Below the pieces are notes generated by a model that ran no database searches, was not told the origin of the DNA, and worked only from the letters and a program-made list of their open reading frames with translations. 64,000 bases of DNA, from NCBI RefSeq assembly GCF_023227905.1, contig NZ_JALOCF010000010.1, positions 1-64,000 of the forward strand. Direction: 5' to 3'. Shown piece after piece: positions 33,935 to 42,806 of this stretch (within the stretch, counting starts at the first letter, position 1; each line of letters begins with the position of its first letter). This DNA comes from Methylobacter sp. Its GTDB lineage: Bacteria; Pseudomonadota; Gammaproteobacteria; Methylococcales; Methylomonadaceae. The position numbers and the translations under genes are program-made.

Positions 33935-34441
33935 TTGAGTATTCTATCTATTCTCGAGTTTCCGGATGAACGGTTGCGTAAGAAGGCTGCAATCGTAAAA
34001 ACGGTCGATGATAAAGTTAAAAAATTGGTCGATGACATGCTTGAAACCATGTACGAATCGCATGGTGTAGGGTTGGCCGCAACCCAGGTTAATGTGCATC
34101 AACGGATAGTTGTTATTGATGTCAGTGAAGAAAAAGACACCCCGTTATGTCTAATCAACCCTGAAATTATCGAAAAAGACGGCGTTAAGGAATCAGAAGA
34201 AGGTTGTCTTTCGGTGCCCGGCTTCTTTGAAAAAGTGACCAGAGCCGAACACATTATAGTAAAAGCGCTCGACAAGGAGGGGGAACCTTTTGAATTGAGC
34301 GCCAGGGACTTGCTGTGCGTGTGCGTTCAGCACGAGCTGGATCATCTGGATGGAAAACTGTTTGTTGATTACATTTCACCGTTAAAACGGCAGCGAATTA
34401 AGAAAAAATTGGAAAAAATTCACAAAATGGAAACGAGCTGA
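33935..34441 (+). CDS. def: Peptide deformylase
   Basis: This metalloenzyme removes the N-formyl group from new proteins. The three motifs are complete: GVGLAATQV, EGCLSVPG and QHELDHLDGKL (metal ligands Cys, His, His; catalytic Glu). Start choice: the family begins shortly before the L-x-h-P-D-x-R-L motif, and GGAG at 33925 lies about six bases before a TTG at 33935, giving LSILSILEFPDERLR; the GTG at 33923 is part of that ribosome site. 168 residues. It is followed at 3 bases by fmt. Confidence 0.96.
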   Translation: MSILSILEFPDERLRKKAAIVKTVDDKVKKLVDDMLETMYESHGVGLAATQVNVHQRIVVIDVSEEKDTPLCLINPEIIEKDGVKESEEGCLSVPGFFEKVTRAEHIIVKALDKEGEPFELSARDLLCVCVQHELDHLDGKLFVDYISPLKRQRIKKKLEKIHKMETS

Positions 34442-34443
34442 GC

Positions 34444-35373
34444 ATGAAGATTATTTTTGCGGGAACTCCCGAGTTTGCTGTGCCTTGTTTGCAGATGTTG
34501 CTGGATTCGAAGCATGAAGTTTGCGCCGTTTACACCCAGCCCGATCGTCCGGCGGGCAGGGGACGCAAGTTACAGCCCAGTCCGGTCAAGGAACTGGCCG
34601 TAGCTGCCGGAATCCCCGTTTTTCAGCCGCTTACCATGAAAACCAGTGAGGACTTGCAGCAGATCAGTGCATTTAATGCCGACTTGATGGTGGTGGTCGC
34701 TTACGGCATGATCTTAACCCAAGCCGTTCTGGATGTGCCCAGATTGGGCTGCATCAATGTACATGCTTCATTATTGCCGCGCTGGCGCGGCGCCGCGCCT
34801 ATTCAACGGGCGTTGATGGCGGGCGATGAAAAAACCGGCGTGACCATTATGCAAATAGTGCGCAAGCTGGACGCCGGCGACATGCTGCATAAGGAAGAAT
34901 GCGTGATTGCTGCGACCGATACCGCTAGCGGCTTGCATGACAAATTGGGTGCGTTGGGCGCCATAGGCTTGGCCAAAGTGCTGGAGCAAATCGAAGCAGG
35001 AACCCTTCACCCCGAGCCGCAAGACGAGGCGCTGGTGACCTATGCCGAAAAACTGGAAAAAAGCGAAGCCTTTATTGATTGGGCGCAACCTGCTGCTCAA
35101 ATAGCGCTGAAAGTCAGGGGTTTGAATGCCTGGCCGGTTGCCCAAACGCTTTATCAGGGCAACGTGTTACGCATCTGGCAAGCGGTCGAAGTCAATGACG
35201 ATTCATCCGTACAGTTGGAGCCCGGTGTCGTGCGGTGTGCCGATAAGCATATGGATGTGGCAACCGGTAAAGGCTTTTTACGGCTGCTGGAAGTACAGTT
35301 GCCGGGGGGGAAACGCATGCCGGTTCAGGCTTTTTTGAGTGCACATGATGTTAACGGGGTAAAACTCGGTTGA
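34444..35373 (+). CDS. fmt: Methionyl-tRNA formyltransferase
   Basis: Fmt puts the formyl group on initiator Met-tRNA, the step reversed by the upstream def product. 309 residues. The N-terminal domain has KIIFAGTPEFAVPCL, the catalytic signature INVHASLLPRWRGAAPIQRA and the DTASGLHDKL tail; a C-terminal OB domain follows. It lies in the conserved def-fmt-rsmB operon. Its TGA stop overlaps the TTG start of rsmB. Confidence 0.97.
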   Translation: MKIIFAGTPEFAVPCLQMLLDSKHEVCAVYTQPDRPAGRGRKLQPSPVKELAVAAGIPVFQPLTMKTSEDLQQISAFNADLMVVVAYGMILTQAVLDVPRLGCINVHASLLPRWRGAAPIQRALMAGDEKTGVTIMQIVRKLDAGDMLHKEECVIAATDTASGLHDKLGALGAIGLAKVLEQIEAGTLHPEPQDEALVTYAEKLEKSEAFIDWAQPAAQIALKVRGLNAWPVAQTLYQGNVLRIWQAVEVNDDSSVQLEPGVVRCADKHMDVATGKGFLRLLEVQLPGGKRMPVQAFLSAHDVNGVKLG

Positions 35374-36656
35374 ATACACGACTAGTCGCAGCACGGGTAC
35401 TGTCCCGTGTTTTGCAGGACGGGCAGTCTTTAACCGCCGCCTTGGATAATGCATTTTTAGCCGTAGAGTCGGGAAAAGACCGGGCTTTCATTCAGGCGTT
35501 ATGCTACGGCGTTTGCAGGCAATATCACCGGCTGGATTATATTTTAAGCCAGTTGCTGGATAAGCCGCTGAAAGATGCCGACGTTAAGGCGCTGGCTTTG
35601 GTGGGCTTGTACCAGCTCAAATACATGCGGGTAAAACCTCATGCGGCAGTGTCCGAAACGGTTTTGGCGGCGCGTAAAAAGCCGTGGGCCAAGTCGCTGA
35701 TCAATGCGGTGCTCAGAACCTATCTGCGAGAGCAGGAAGGGCTTGAGCATAAAGCCGATAAATTTCAGGTTGCGGCCTTGAGTCATCCTGATTGGCTGAT
35801 TAAGCAGATTGAGCGGGATTGGCCTGAGCAGGCCTTGAATATCTTCCTGGAAAACAACTTGCAGCCGCCTATGGTGCTGCGGGTCAATCTGGCGAAAGTC
35901 AGTCGCGAACACTATCTACAGCTATTAACTGGGCAGGGCATAGAGGCTGAAACCATCAGCTTTTGCCCGTCGGCAATTAGATTGGATAAACCTGTGCCGG
36001 TAGACATGTTGCCCGGCTTTGCCGATGGCTTGGTGTCCGTTCAGGATACCGCCGCGCAGCTGGCCGCAGGGTTGCTGGATGCCCAGCCGGGACAGCGCGT
36101 GTTGGATGTGTGCGCTGCGCCGGGCGGCAAGGCTGCGCATATTCTTGAAAGCCAACCGCAACTAAAAGAACTGGTTGCGGTCGATATAGACGAGTCCAGA
36201 ATGCAGCGGGTGGGCGAAAATTGCCAGCGCTTAAAATTGCAAGCCACGCTGGTGGTTGGCGATGCCGCCAATCCGTCAGGCTGGTGGGACGGTAAGCGGT
36301 TTGATCGGATTTTACTGGATGCGCCCTGTTCGGCATTAGGCGTTATCCGCCGCCACCCCGATATTAAATTATTACGCAGAGCCGAAGACATTCAGCAGTT
36401 GCAGGCTTTGCAACAAACCATCCTGAAAGCTGTCTGGCCGCTGTTAGCGCCCGGCGGGCTTATGGTCTACGCAACCTGTTCCATTTTAAAGCAGGAAAAT
36501 GAGCTGCAAGTTAAAGCTTTTCTAGCCGAACATAGCGATGCCGTCGAACTGCCTATAAATGCCGGCTGGGGTGCTGCCGGGGCATGCGGGCGCCAGATTC
36601 TTACCGGTGAATCGGCAATGGACGGGTTTTATTATGCGCGTATCAGCAAGCAGTAA
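35370..36656 (+). CDS. rsmB: 16S rRNA (cytosine967-C5)-methyltransferase
   Basis: RsmB (Fmu/Sun) methylates C967 of 16S rRNA. 428 residues. An N-terminal NusB-like RNA-binding domain spans residues 1-140. The methyltransferase domain shows the SAM loop VLDVCAAPGGKAAHIL and the two catalytic cysteines in LDAPCSALGVIRRHPD and VYATCSILKQENE. It starts with TTG within the fmt stop (TTGA), so it is translationally coupled; this is an inference from position, no ribosome site is strong. Confidence 0.95.
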   Translation: MNTRLVAARVLSRVLQDGQSLTAALDNAFLAVESGKDRAFIQALCYGVCRQYHRLDYILSQLLDKPLKDADVKALALVGLYQLKYMRVKPHAAVSETVLAARKKPWAKSLINAVLRTYLREQEGLEHKADKFQVAALSHPDWLIKQIERDWPEQALNIFLENNLQPPMVLRVNLAKVSREHYLQLLTGQGIEAETISFCPSAIRLDKPVPVDMLPGFADGLVSVQDTAAQLAAGLLDAQPGQRVLDVCAAPGGKAAHILESQPQLKELVAVDIDESRMQRVGENCQRLKLQATLVVGDAANPSGWWDGKRFDRILLDAPCSALGVIRRHPDIKLLRRAEDIQQLQALQQTILKAVWPLLAPGGLMVYATCSILKQENELQVKAFLAEHSDAVELPINAGWGAAGACGRQILTGESAMDGFYYARISKQ

Positions 36657-37218
36657 GTCATCGTTTTGCTATTCATTGCTATATTGTCTTTTTGCATGGC
36701 TGTTGCCTGTTTTAAGCTATGCCGATGCGTTTGGCGTAGAGGTGAAAAATGCCGAAATGACTTTGCAAGGCAACAGCTATGTTGTATCGGCGGATATCGA
36801 TTATCAGCTCAGTGCGAGGGCAATGGAGGCGTTGCAAAACGGTGTGCCGTTGTATTGGGATACGCATATTAAGGTTCAGCAGCATCGCGATTACTTCTGG
36901 GACAAAACACTGATCAACACCGGCATTCGTTATCGCATTCAGTATCATGCGTTACTGAATATGTACCGGGTCAGAAATGAGGGTAGCGGCGAGCTGTACA
37001 ATTTTTCTACGCTGTCATCGGCATTGGATTTAATGTCAACGATACATAATTTTCACCTGATGGATAAGCCGGCTGATACCTCGAAAGAACGTTACGCTGT
37101 CGGCATAAAAGTAACGCTAGACCGGGACGCGCTGCCTTTGCCGCTACGTCCGGTTGCTTATACTAATCCTCAATGGTATTTATCCAGCGATTGGACATTA
37201 TGGCCTTTGACAAAATAA
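36634..37218 (+). CDS. DUF4390 family exported protein
   Basis: A 194-residue protein with a signal peptide (SFCYSLLYCLFAWLLPVLSYA, cut near residue 31) and a DUF4390 domain (FGVEVKNAEMTLQGNSYVVS ... IDYQLSARAMEALQNGVPLY). The function of the family is unknown, but it is regularly encoded between rsmB and ntrY-type kinases. The start at 36634 lies inside rsmB (23-base overlap), and its end overlaps the kinase gene by 19 bases, so all three are coupled. Confidence 0.88.
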   Translation: MRVSASSKSSFCYSLLYCLFAWLLPVLSYADAFGVEVKNAEMTLQGNSYVVSADIDYQLSARAMEALQNGVPLYWDTHIKVQQHRDYFWDKTLINTGIRYRIQYHALLNMYRVRNEGSGELYNFSTLSSALDLMSTIHNFHLMDKPADTSKERYAVGIKVTLDRDALPLPLRPVAYTNPQWYLSSDWTLWPLTK

Positions 37219-39347
37219 AACCCCCTATTAGTTTGTCTATATTGGTTCTGTTTGGCCTGATTTTGCTGTTGTTGCAGCTGATGAGTTCGGCAACTCAGGA
37301 ATCTTCAGAACTGAGCGCAATGTATTCATGGCTGCTGTTGGTTAATGCGCTGGGATCGGTGGTGTTGCTGGGCTTGGTCGGCGTTAATATTTACTCCTTG
37401 GCGCGGCAGTTAAAAAAACGCGAGGCAGGCTCGAGGTTAACCACGCGCATGGTGTCGTTGTTTGTGGTGCTGGCTTTGGCGCCCGCCGCTATTGTGTTTT
37501 ATTTTTCGATGCAGTTTCTGCATCAGGGCATCGACAGCTGGTTTAATGTGGAAATAGACCGGGCGATGGAAGACGCCCTGGAGCTTAGTCAGGCATCATT
37601 AGATCAACGGATGCGTTGGCATTTGCGGCAGACTCAGCAACTAACCTCGAAGCTGGTGGAGTCGTCAGAAACGCAGGCAACGCTGGAGATGGAGAATTTG
37701 CGCGAACTTTCCGGGGCATCCGAGATGACGTTGTTCTCCCGGCAGGGCAGGATTATTGCCTCTAGCAGCATCAATCCCGGCGATATTTTGCCGAGTTTGC
37801 CGGATGAGCATACGTGGTTACAGTTGCGTCAGAATTCTGAGTATGTCGCTTTAACGCCGGTACGCGATGATGAGTTGATGATCCGGGTGATCGTTACCGT
37901 TAAAGCCAAGGAGCCGCAATACTTACAGGCGTTATATCCGGTACCGGTAAGAATTGCCGACTTGGCCGATTCGGTGGAATTTGCCTTTGTGCGTTACCAG
38001 GAAATGCATTTTTTAAGGCACTCGTTAAAGTTGAGCTTTTCTTTGGCCTTATCGCTGGTTTTGTTGATGAGCTTGCTGGCGGCCATTTGGGTGGCTTTCA
38101 TCAGTATCCGTAATATTGTTGCCCCGGTAAAAGCCCTGGTCAAAGGCACGCAGGCAGTCGCTTCCGGGCATTACGACCAGGAGTTGCCGGTTATGGCTCA
38201 GGATGATCTGGGCTTTCTGGTGGAGTCCTTCAATGAAATGACTCATCGTATTGCCCGGGCCAGCGACGAAACCAGAATGGCCGGTATTGAGGTGGAGAAT
38301 CAGCGGGCTTATCTGGAAACGATACTGGCGAATTTAACGGCGGGCGTGATCAGTTTCGATGCGGAGCATAAAATACGTACTGCAAATCAGGCGGCTTACC
38401 GGATTTTCCATATTCATGTGAATCAGTTTGTCGGGCGGACTTTACTGGAACTGGTCGAGAATTATGCGGAATTGGCCGAACCTTTAAAATCCATTCAGCG
38501 CTTGTTGGAGCAAGCCGACGATATATGGCAGCAGCGGATTGCTTTTTTAGGCCCCAATGGTCGGCAAGAGTTGTTGTGTAGAGGTACGCCACTGTTTTCC
38601 CAAGAAGGTTTTCGGGTCGGGGCGGTAGTGGTTTTTGATGATGTGACCGACTTGATTCAGGCGCAGAAAAATGCGGCATGGGGAGAGGTCGCCAGGCGTC
38701 TGGCTCATGAAATCAAGAATCCGTTGACGCCGATACAATTATCGGCAGAACGGTTGCAGCATAAGCTGGCCGATAAGTTGGCTGCCGGCGATGCGGATAT
38801 GTTACAGCGCTCGACCACGACCATCGTGCAGCAGGTTGAAGCGATGAAAGAAATGGTGGATGATTTCTCGGAATACGCCAAGCCTTCCAAAAAGCAGACA
38901 GTGGATATTGATTTGCCTCATCTGGTCCAAGGGGTGTTAGCGCTTTATGCGCTAAGGTCGGGAGTCAAGTTCAAAGCCGACTACGATACCGGCTTGTTGA
39001 TGATTAAGGGCGATCCGGTTAGTATCAGGCAAGTGTTGCACAACTTGATAAAAAATGCGTTGGAAGCGATAAACACCAAGGGCTTGATCGAAATAAGCCT
39101 GCGCCGGGTGCAAAAAAATAACACCGATTTTATTGAAATAGCGCTTTACGATGACGGGCCGGGCATTAAAGACGAGCAAATTGAACAAATCTTTGAGCCT
39201 TACGTTACCACCAAAGCCAAGGGAACCGGGCTGGGGTTGGCTATAGTTAAAAAAATAATTGAAGAACATGGGGGTGCGATATGGGTCGACACCAGCCGAA
39301 AAGTGGGAGCGGGATTCATCATTCAGCTTCCGGCGTGTAATTTTTGA
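37200..39347 (+). CDS. ntrY: NtrY-family sensor histidine kinase
   Basis: A membrane sensor kinase of 715 residues. There are membrane helices near residues 9-28, 40-63 and 78-100, then an extracytoplasmic region, a fourth helix near 280-305, HAMP (VAPVKALVKGTQAVASGHYD), PAS (about 370-480) and the kinase core. The phosphoacceptor is in RRLAHEIKNPLTPIQLSAERL, the N box is LHNLIKNALEAI, and the ATP lid has DDGPGIKDEQ and GTGLGLAIVKKI. NtrYX systems respond to nitrogen or redox state in proteobacteria; the signal is not known here. It is followed after 15 bases by its regulator. The start at 37200 is preferred over 37173, which reads further into the upstream gene. Confidence 0.92.
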   Translation: MAFDKIKPPISLSILVLFGLILLLLQLMSSATQESSELSAMYSWLLLVNALGSVVLLGLVGVNIYSLARQLKKREAGSRLTTRMVSLFVVLALAPAAIVFYFSMQFLHQGIDSWFNVEIDRAMEDALELSQASLDQRMRWHLRQTQQLTSKLVESSETQATLEMENLRELSGASEMTLFSRQGRIIASSSINPGDILPSLPDEHTWLQLRQNSEYVALTPVRDDELMIRVIVTVKAKEPQYLQALYPVPVRIADLADSVEFAFVRYQEMHFLRHSLKLSFSLALSLVLLMSLLAAIWVAFISIRNIVAPVKALVKGTQAVASGHYDQELPVMAQDDLGFLVESFNEMTHRIARASDETRMAGIEVENQRAYLETILANLTAGVISFDAEHKIRTANQAAYRIFHIHVNQFVGRTLLELVENYAELAEPLKSIQRLLEQADDIWQQRIAFLGPNGRQELLCRGTPLFSQEGFRVGAVVVFDDVTDLIQAQKNAAWGEVARRLAHEIKNPLTPIQLSAERLQHKLADKLAAGDADMLQRSTTTIVQQVEAMKEMVDDFSEYAKPSKKQTVDIDLPHLVQGVLALYALRSGVKFKADYDTGLLMIKGDPVSIRQVLHNLIKNALEAINTKGLIEISLRRVQKNNTDFIEIALYDDGPGIKDEQIEQIFEPYVTTKAKGTGLGLAIVKKIIEEHGGAIWVDTSRKVGAGFIIQLPACNF

Positions 39348-39362
39348 GATGCCGTAAAAAAT

Positions 39363-40724
39363 ATGAATGCACAAAAACCACATATATTGGTTGTAGATGA
39401 TGAGCCGGACATTCGCCGGCTGGTCTGTGAAATTCTTGAGGATGAGGGCTATCAGGTCGCTACAGCCGAGAATGCCAGTGCAGCCCGGCAGTTAAAAGCA
39501 TCTAAAGCTCCCGATTTAATCCTGCTCGATATCTGGATGCCGGATACGGATGGCATTACCTTATTGAAAGAATGGGTTGCGGAAGAGATCATGCTTTGTC
39601 CTGTCATTATGATGTCGGGGCACGGTTCCGTCGAAGCCGCTGTTGAGGCAACCCGGCTGGGGGCTTATGACTTTCTTGAGAAACCGTTGTCTCTGGCAAA
39701 ATTATTATTGATCGTGGAAAGGGCTTTGGAAGCCAGCAGCCTGCAAATGGAAAATGCAGGGCTTAAGCAGCAGTTGCACACCGATATTGAGCCGGTTGGC
39801 AAGAGTGCGACCGTTGCCAGGCTCAAGGATCAATTGAAGCGTCTGGCTCAGCATGATGCCAGGGTCTTGTTTGTCGGTGAGGCTGGCGTTGGTAAGGAGA
39901 TGTTTGCCCGGTATCTGCATAACAACAGCGCGCATCGGGACGGCCCCTTTGTGGATGTGGCTGTAAGCAGTATCTCGCCGGAAAATTCGGCGGTAGAGTT
40001 TTTCGGAAAAGAAGATGCCGGCAAGGTTTATCCCGGCTTGTTGGAAAGAGCGCACAAGGGGACATTGTTTTTAGGTGAAATTTGCGGCATGGATAAGGAA
40101 ACCCAGTTAAGGTTGCTCGGTGCCCTGGAGTCCAGCTCTTTTCTGCGGGTAGGCGGTAGCGAGGCAGTTCGTGTCGATGTTCGGGTTGTGGCGTCAACTC
40201 GCATTGCCTTGGATGAGGAGGTCAAGGCCGGACGTTTTCGACAGGACTTGTATTATCTGCTTAATGAAGTTTCGCTCGATATCCAGCCGCTTCGGGAGCA
40301 CAGTGAAGATGTGCCGGCATTGCTGAGTTTTTATGTCGATTATTTTGTCAGTCAGGATAGATTGCCTTTTCGAAAGTTTTCCATGGCCGCGCAAAATTTC
40401 TTACGTAATTACAGCTGGCGCGGCAATGTGCGGGAATTGAAAAACCTGGTGCAACGGTTGATGATTCTGGGAGCTGGCGAAGATATAGAAATGGATGAGG
40501 TGAAGGCGGCGCTGGGTTCGGTGATTAGTGACACCCCGACTTCCCACGCGGTACCTGAATTTTTTAATTTACCGTTAAAAGAGGCCAGGGATCATTTCGA
40601 GAAAGCTTACCTGGAGTACCATTTTGAAAGAACCGGCGGCAGTGTTGCGAAATTGTCAGCCGCAGTGGGCATGGAGCGAACACATCTTTATCGCAAGTTA
40701 CATTCATTGAATATTAAGTTATAA
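39363..40724 (+). CDS. ntrX: NtrX-type response regulator with degenerate AAA+ domain
   Basis: This is the 453-residue partner of the kinase. The receiver domain (1-120) is intact: D12/D13, phosphoacceptor D56 and K107. The central sigma54-activator-like domain (145-370) keeps Walker A (GEAGVGKE, 172-179) and the arginine region, but the GAFTGA loop that contacts sigma54 is replaced by EFFGKEDAGKVYPGL. Walker B reads TLFLGEI with Gly238 where Asp is expected. Lack of GAFTGA is known in NtrX; the missing Walker B aspartate is unusual. The C-terminus is a Fis-type helix-turn-helix (LSAAVGMERTHLYRKLHSL). It therefore probably acts on sigma70 promoters or as a repressor. Confidence 0.92.
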   Translation: MNAQKPHILVVDDEPDIRRLVCEILEDEGYQVATAENASAARQLKASKAPDLILLDIWMPDTDGITLLKEWVAEEIMLCPVIMMSGHGSVEAAVEATRLGAYDFLEKPLSLAKLLLIVERALEASSLQMENAGLKQQLHTDIEPVGKSATVARLKDQLKRLAQHDARVLFVGEAGVGKEMFARYLHNNSAHRDGPFVDVAVSSISPENSAVEFFGKEDAGKVYPGLLERAHKGTLFLGEICGMDKETQLRLLGALESSSFLRVGGSEAVRVDVRVVASTRIALDEEVKAGRFRQDLYYLLNEVSLDIQPLREHSEDVPALLSFYVDYFVSQDRLPFRKFSMAAQNFLRNYSWRGNVRELKNLVQRLMILGAGEDIEMDEVKAALGSVISDTPTSHAVPEFFNLPLKEARDHFEKAYLEYHFERTGGSVAKLSAAVGMERTHLYRKLHSLNIKL

Positions 40725-40783
40725 TTCAAACAAGAGATGGAGGGTTCAAAAAACTGTGCTTTTTCATCTGAAAACAAATAAAC

Positions 40784-40812
40784 TTGAAAAATATGTTACT
40801 TTTTAGTAGAAT
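40784..40812 (+). promoter_or_regulatory. Sigma70 promoter of rplM-rpsI
   Basis: -35 TTGAAA (40784-40789) and -10 TAGAAT (40807-40812) are separated by exactly 17 bases in an AT-rich context. The promoter lies 44 bases before the rplM start, with no other promoter-like pair in the gap. Confidence 0.75.
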
Positions 40813-40855
40813 TTTGCTCTTTATATTGAGCCTTTAACAGAAAGCCTAAGCAACG

Positions 40856-41284
40856 ATGAAAACATTTAGTGCAAAGCCAGCAGAAGTTAAGCGTGATTGG
40901 TACGTGATCGATGCAGAAGGAAAGACGCTTGGCCGTCTTGCTTCTGAAATTGCGCTACGCCTTCGCGGTAAACATAAACCAGAATACACACCGCATGTTG
41001 ATACCGGTGATTATATTATTGTAGTAAATGCAGAGAAGATAGGCGTTACCGGCAATAAAGAAAATGATAAATTGTATCAGCACCATACAGGTTATATCGG
41101 TAATCTTAAGACTGTTACCTTGGGAAAATTAAGAAAGACTTTCCCTGATCGTATTCTTACTACAGCAGTTAAAGGAATGTTACCTAACAATCCACTGGGT
41201 CGTGCAATGTTCAAGAAATTGAAAGTTTATGCAGGTCCTGAACACGATCATCAGGCTCAACAGCCACAAGTTTTAGAATTATAA
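40856..41284 (+). CDS. rplM: 50S ribosomal protein L13
   Basis: L13 is an early assembly protein of the large ribosomal subunit. 142 residues, full length. Family segments are visible: RDWYVIDAEGKTLGRLASEIALRLRG in two parts, YIGNLKT, and the end PLGRAMFKKLKVYAGPEHDHQAQ. It is followed after 11 bases by rpsI, the universal bacterial pair, and preceded by a strong promoter. Codon use is less GC-rich than that of its neighbours, as is common for highly expressed genes. Confidence 0.98.
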   Translation: MKTFSAKPAEVKRDWYVIDAEGKTLGRLASEIALRLRGKHKPEYTPHVDTGDYIIVVNAEKIGVTGNKENDKLYQHHTGYIGNLKTVTLGKLRKTFPDRILTTAVKGMLPNNPLGRAMFKKLKVYAGPEHDHQAQQPQVLEL

Positions 41285-41295
41285 GCGGGTAGATC

Positions 41296-41691
41296 ATGGT
41301 AGCAGCAGCTCAGTACTACGGAACAGGTCGTCGTAAATGTGCAATAGCACGTGTTTATGCAACAACAGGTACCGGAAAAATCACTATTAACAAAAAAACC
41401 ATCGAAGACTATTTCGGTCGTAAAACTGATCAGATGGTTTCTCGTCAACCATTAGGTTGTGTTGATATGGAAGGCAAATTCGATATTAATGTCATCGTTA
41501 AAGGCGGTGGTCCATCAGGTCAGGCTGGCGCTATTCGTCACGGTCTGACACGTGCGTTAATGGTATACGATGAAGCCCTACGTCCAGCGCTTAGAAAAGC
41601 CGGTTTTGTTACCCGCGACTCGCGTATTGTAGAACGTAAAAAAGTGGGTTTACACAAAGCCAGAAAACGTCCACAGTACTCAAAACGTTAA
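41296..41691 (+). CDS. rpsI: 30S ribosomal protein S9
   Basis: S9 contacts P-site tRNA with its C-terminal tail. 131 residues. The opening YYGTGRRKCAIARVYATTGTG, the core VKGGGPSGQAGAIRHGLTRAL (in overlapping parts) and the end KKVGLHKARKRPQYSKR are all canonical. It forms an operon with rplM that ends at the hairpin 47 bases downstream. Confidence 0.98.
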   Translation: MVAAAQYYGTGRRKCAIARVYATTGTGKITINKKTIEDYFGRKTDQMVSRQPLGCVDMEGKFDINVIVKGGGPSGQAGAIRHGLTRALMVYDEALRPALRKAGFVTRDSRIVERKKVGLHKARKRPQYSKR

Positions 41692-41737
41692 TCGGTTACT
41701 TCCATGTGGTAGCTCGCGTTGTTACTCATGTGAAAAT

Positions 41738-41772
41738 AAAGGGTCGCATTCTTACGGATGCGACCCTTTTTT
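41738..41772 (+). terminator. Rho-independent terminator of rplM-rpsI
   Basis: A 12-bp stem, AAAGGGTCGCAT / ATGCGACCCTTT, with an 8-base loop is followed by a run of T. It separates the ribosomal operon from the glycolipid genes. Confidence 0.95.
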
Positions 41773-41797
41773 ATGGATGCTCAAAGGAGGATGGGAT

Positions 41798-42529
41798 GTG
41801 AAGATCTCGATTATTATTCCTGTTTATAATGAAGCCGATAATATTAGTGCGTTAATTGCAGAGGTTGGCAGGGCTATGAGCGGAGTCGAAGCCTACGAGA
41901 TTATCTATGTTGATGACGGCAGCAATGACAATACAGCTGAAGTTTTGAAGCAGGAATTGCAGCAGGTTAACGCATTGAAAGTAATTCGCCATCAGCGAAG
42001 CTGCGGACAAAGCGCTGCTATTTATACCGGAGTAAAGGCTGCAAAATTCCCCTTTGTCGCAACACTGGATGGCGATGGACAAAACGATCCAGCCGACATT
42101 CCCCGATTATATGAAGCATTGATACAGCAAAGAGAAAACATCAGCAATTTATGGATGATAGCCGGATGGAGAAACAATCGCCATGATTCCGCTTGGCGGC
42201 TTTTTTCTTCAAAAGTGGCTAACGGCGTTCGTTCCCGGCTATTGGACGATAATACACCGGATACCGGTTGCGGTTTAAAGGTGTTTTTAAGAGATGAATT
42301 CCTGAGCTTGCCGTATTTTGACCATATGCATCGGTTTCTGCCCGCTTTGATTTTAAGAGCGGGAGGGCAGGTGATATCCGAACCGGTCAATCACAGATCC
42401 AGAACACATGGCCATTCGAAGTACGGTACGTTGGATCGGCTTTGGGTAGGGATTATCGATATATTAGGCGTGATATGGTTGAAAAAGCGGGCAAAGCTGT
42501 CGGAGGCAAGCGAAGTTGAACGTGGATAA
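41798..42529 (+). CDS. Family 2 glycosyltransferase (ArnC/dolichyl-phosphate mannose synthase-like)
   Basis: A GT-A glycosyltransferase of 243 residues: KISIIIPVYNEADNI, YVDDGSNDNT and the metal-binding DGDGQNDPADIP. The end (RTHGHSKYGTLDRLWVGIID) is typical of enzymes that load a sugar onto polyprenyl phosphate, but without the two C-terminal membrane helices of ArnC. It probably makes the lipid-linked donor used by the membrane transferase two genes on. Start choice: GTG at 41798 lies 7 bases after AAAGGAGG; the ATG at 41777 precedes that ribosome site. Confidence 0.88.
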   Translation: MKISIIIPVYNEADNISALIAEVGRAMSGVEAYEIIYVDDGSNDNTAEVLKQELQQVNALKVIRHQRSCGQSAAIYTGVKAAKFPFVATLDGDGQNDPADIPRLYEALIQQRENISNLWMIAGWRNNRHDSAWRLFSSKVANGVRSRLLDDNTPDTGCGLKVFLRDEFLSLPYFDHMHRFLPALILRAGGQVISEPVNHRSRTHGHSKYGTLDRLWVGIIDILGVIWLKKRAKLSEASEVERG

Positions 42530-42800
42530 AGAAATTATTTGGCTCATTATAGGTTTTATAGGGCAGGCGTTATTTTCGGCTCGATTCATAGTGCAATGGC
42601 TTAAGAGCGAACGTGAGAAGAAAAGCGTATTTCCTATCGCTTTCTGGTATTTCAGCATTGGCGGCGGAGTGACCCTGCTGGTTTATGCAGTATACCGGGA
42701 AGATCCGGTTTTTATCGTGGGACAACTTTCCGGCCTGCTTATTTATTTCCGGAATCTGTATTTTGTGGTCCATGAGCGTAAGAACTTAAGCATTGAATAG
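42516..42800 (+). CDS. LAB_N-domain membrane protein (lipid A biosynthesis N-terminal domain)
   Basis: A 94-residue protein consisting of a single LAB_N domain with three membrane helices: WLIIGFIGQALFSARFIVQWL, then PIAFWYFSIGGGVTLLVYAV and VGQLSGLLIYFRNLYFV. In other bacteria the same domain precedes glycosyltransferase regions or stands next to arnT-like genes. The start is TTG at 42516, nine bases after GGAGG, and overlaps the glycosyltransferase gene by 14 bases; GTG at 42522 is the alternative. Confidence 0.88.
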   Translation: MNVDKEIIWLIIGFIGQALFSARFIVQWLKSEREKKSVFPIAFWYFSIGGGVTLLVYAVYREDPVFIVGQLSGLLIYFRNLYFVVHERKNLSIE

Positions 42801-42806
42801 CCCGCC

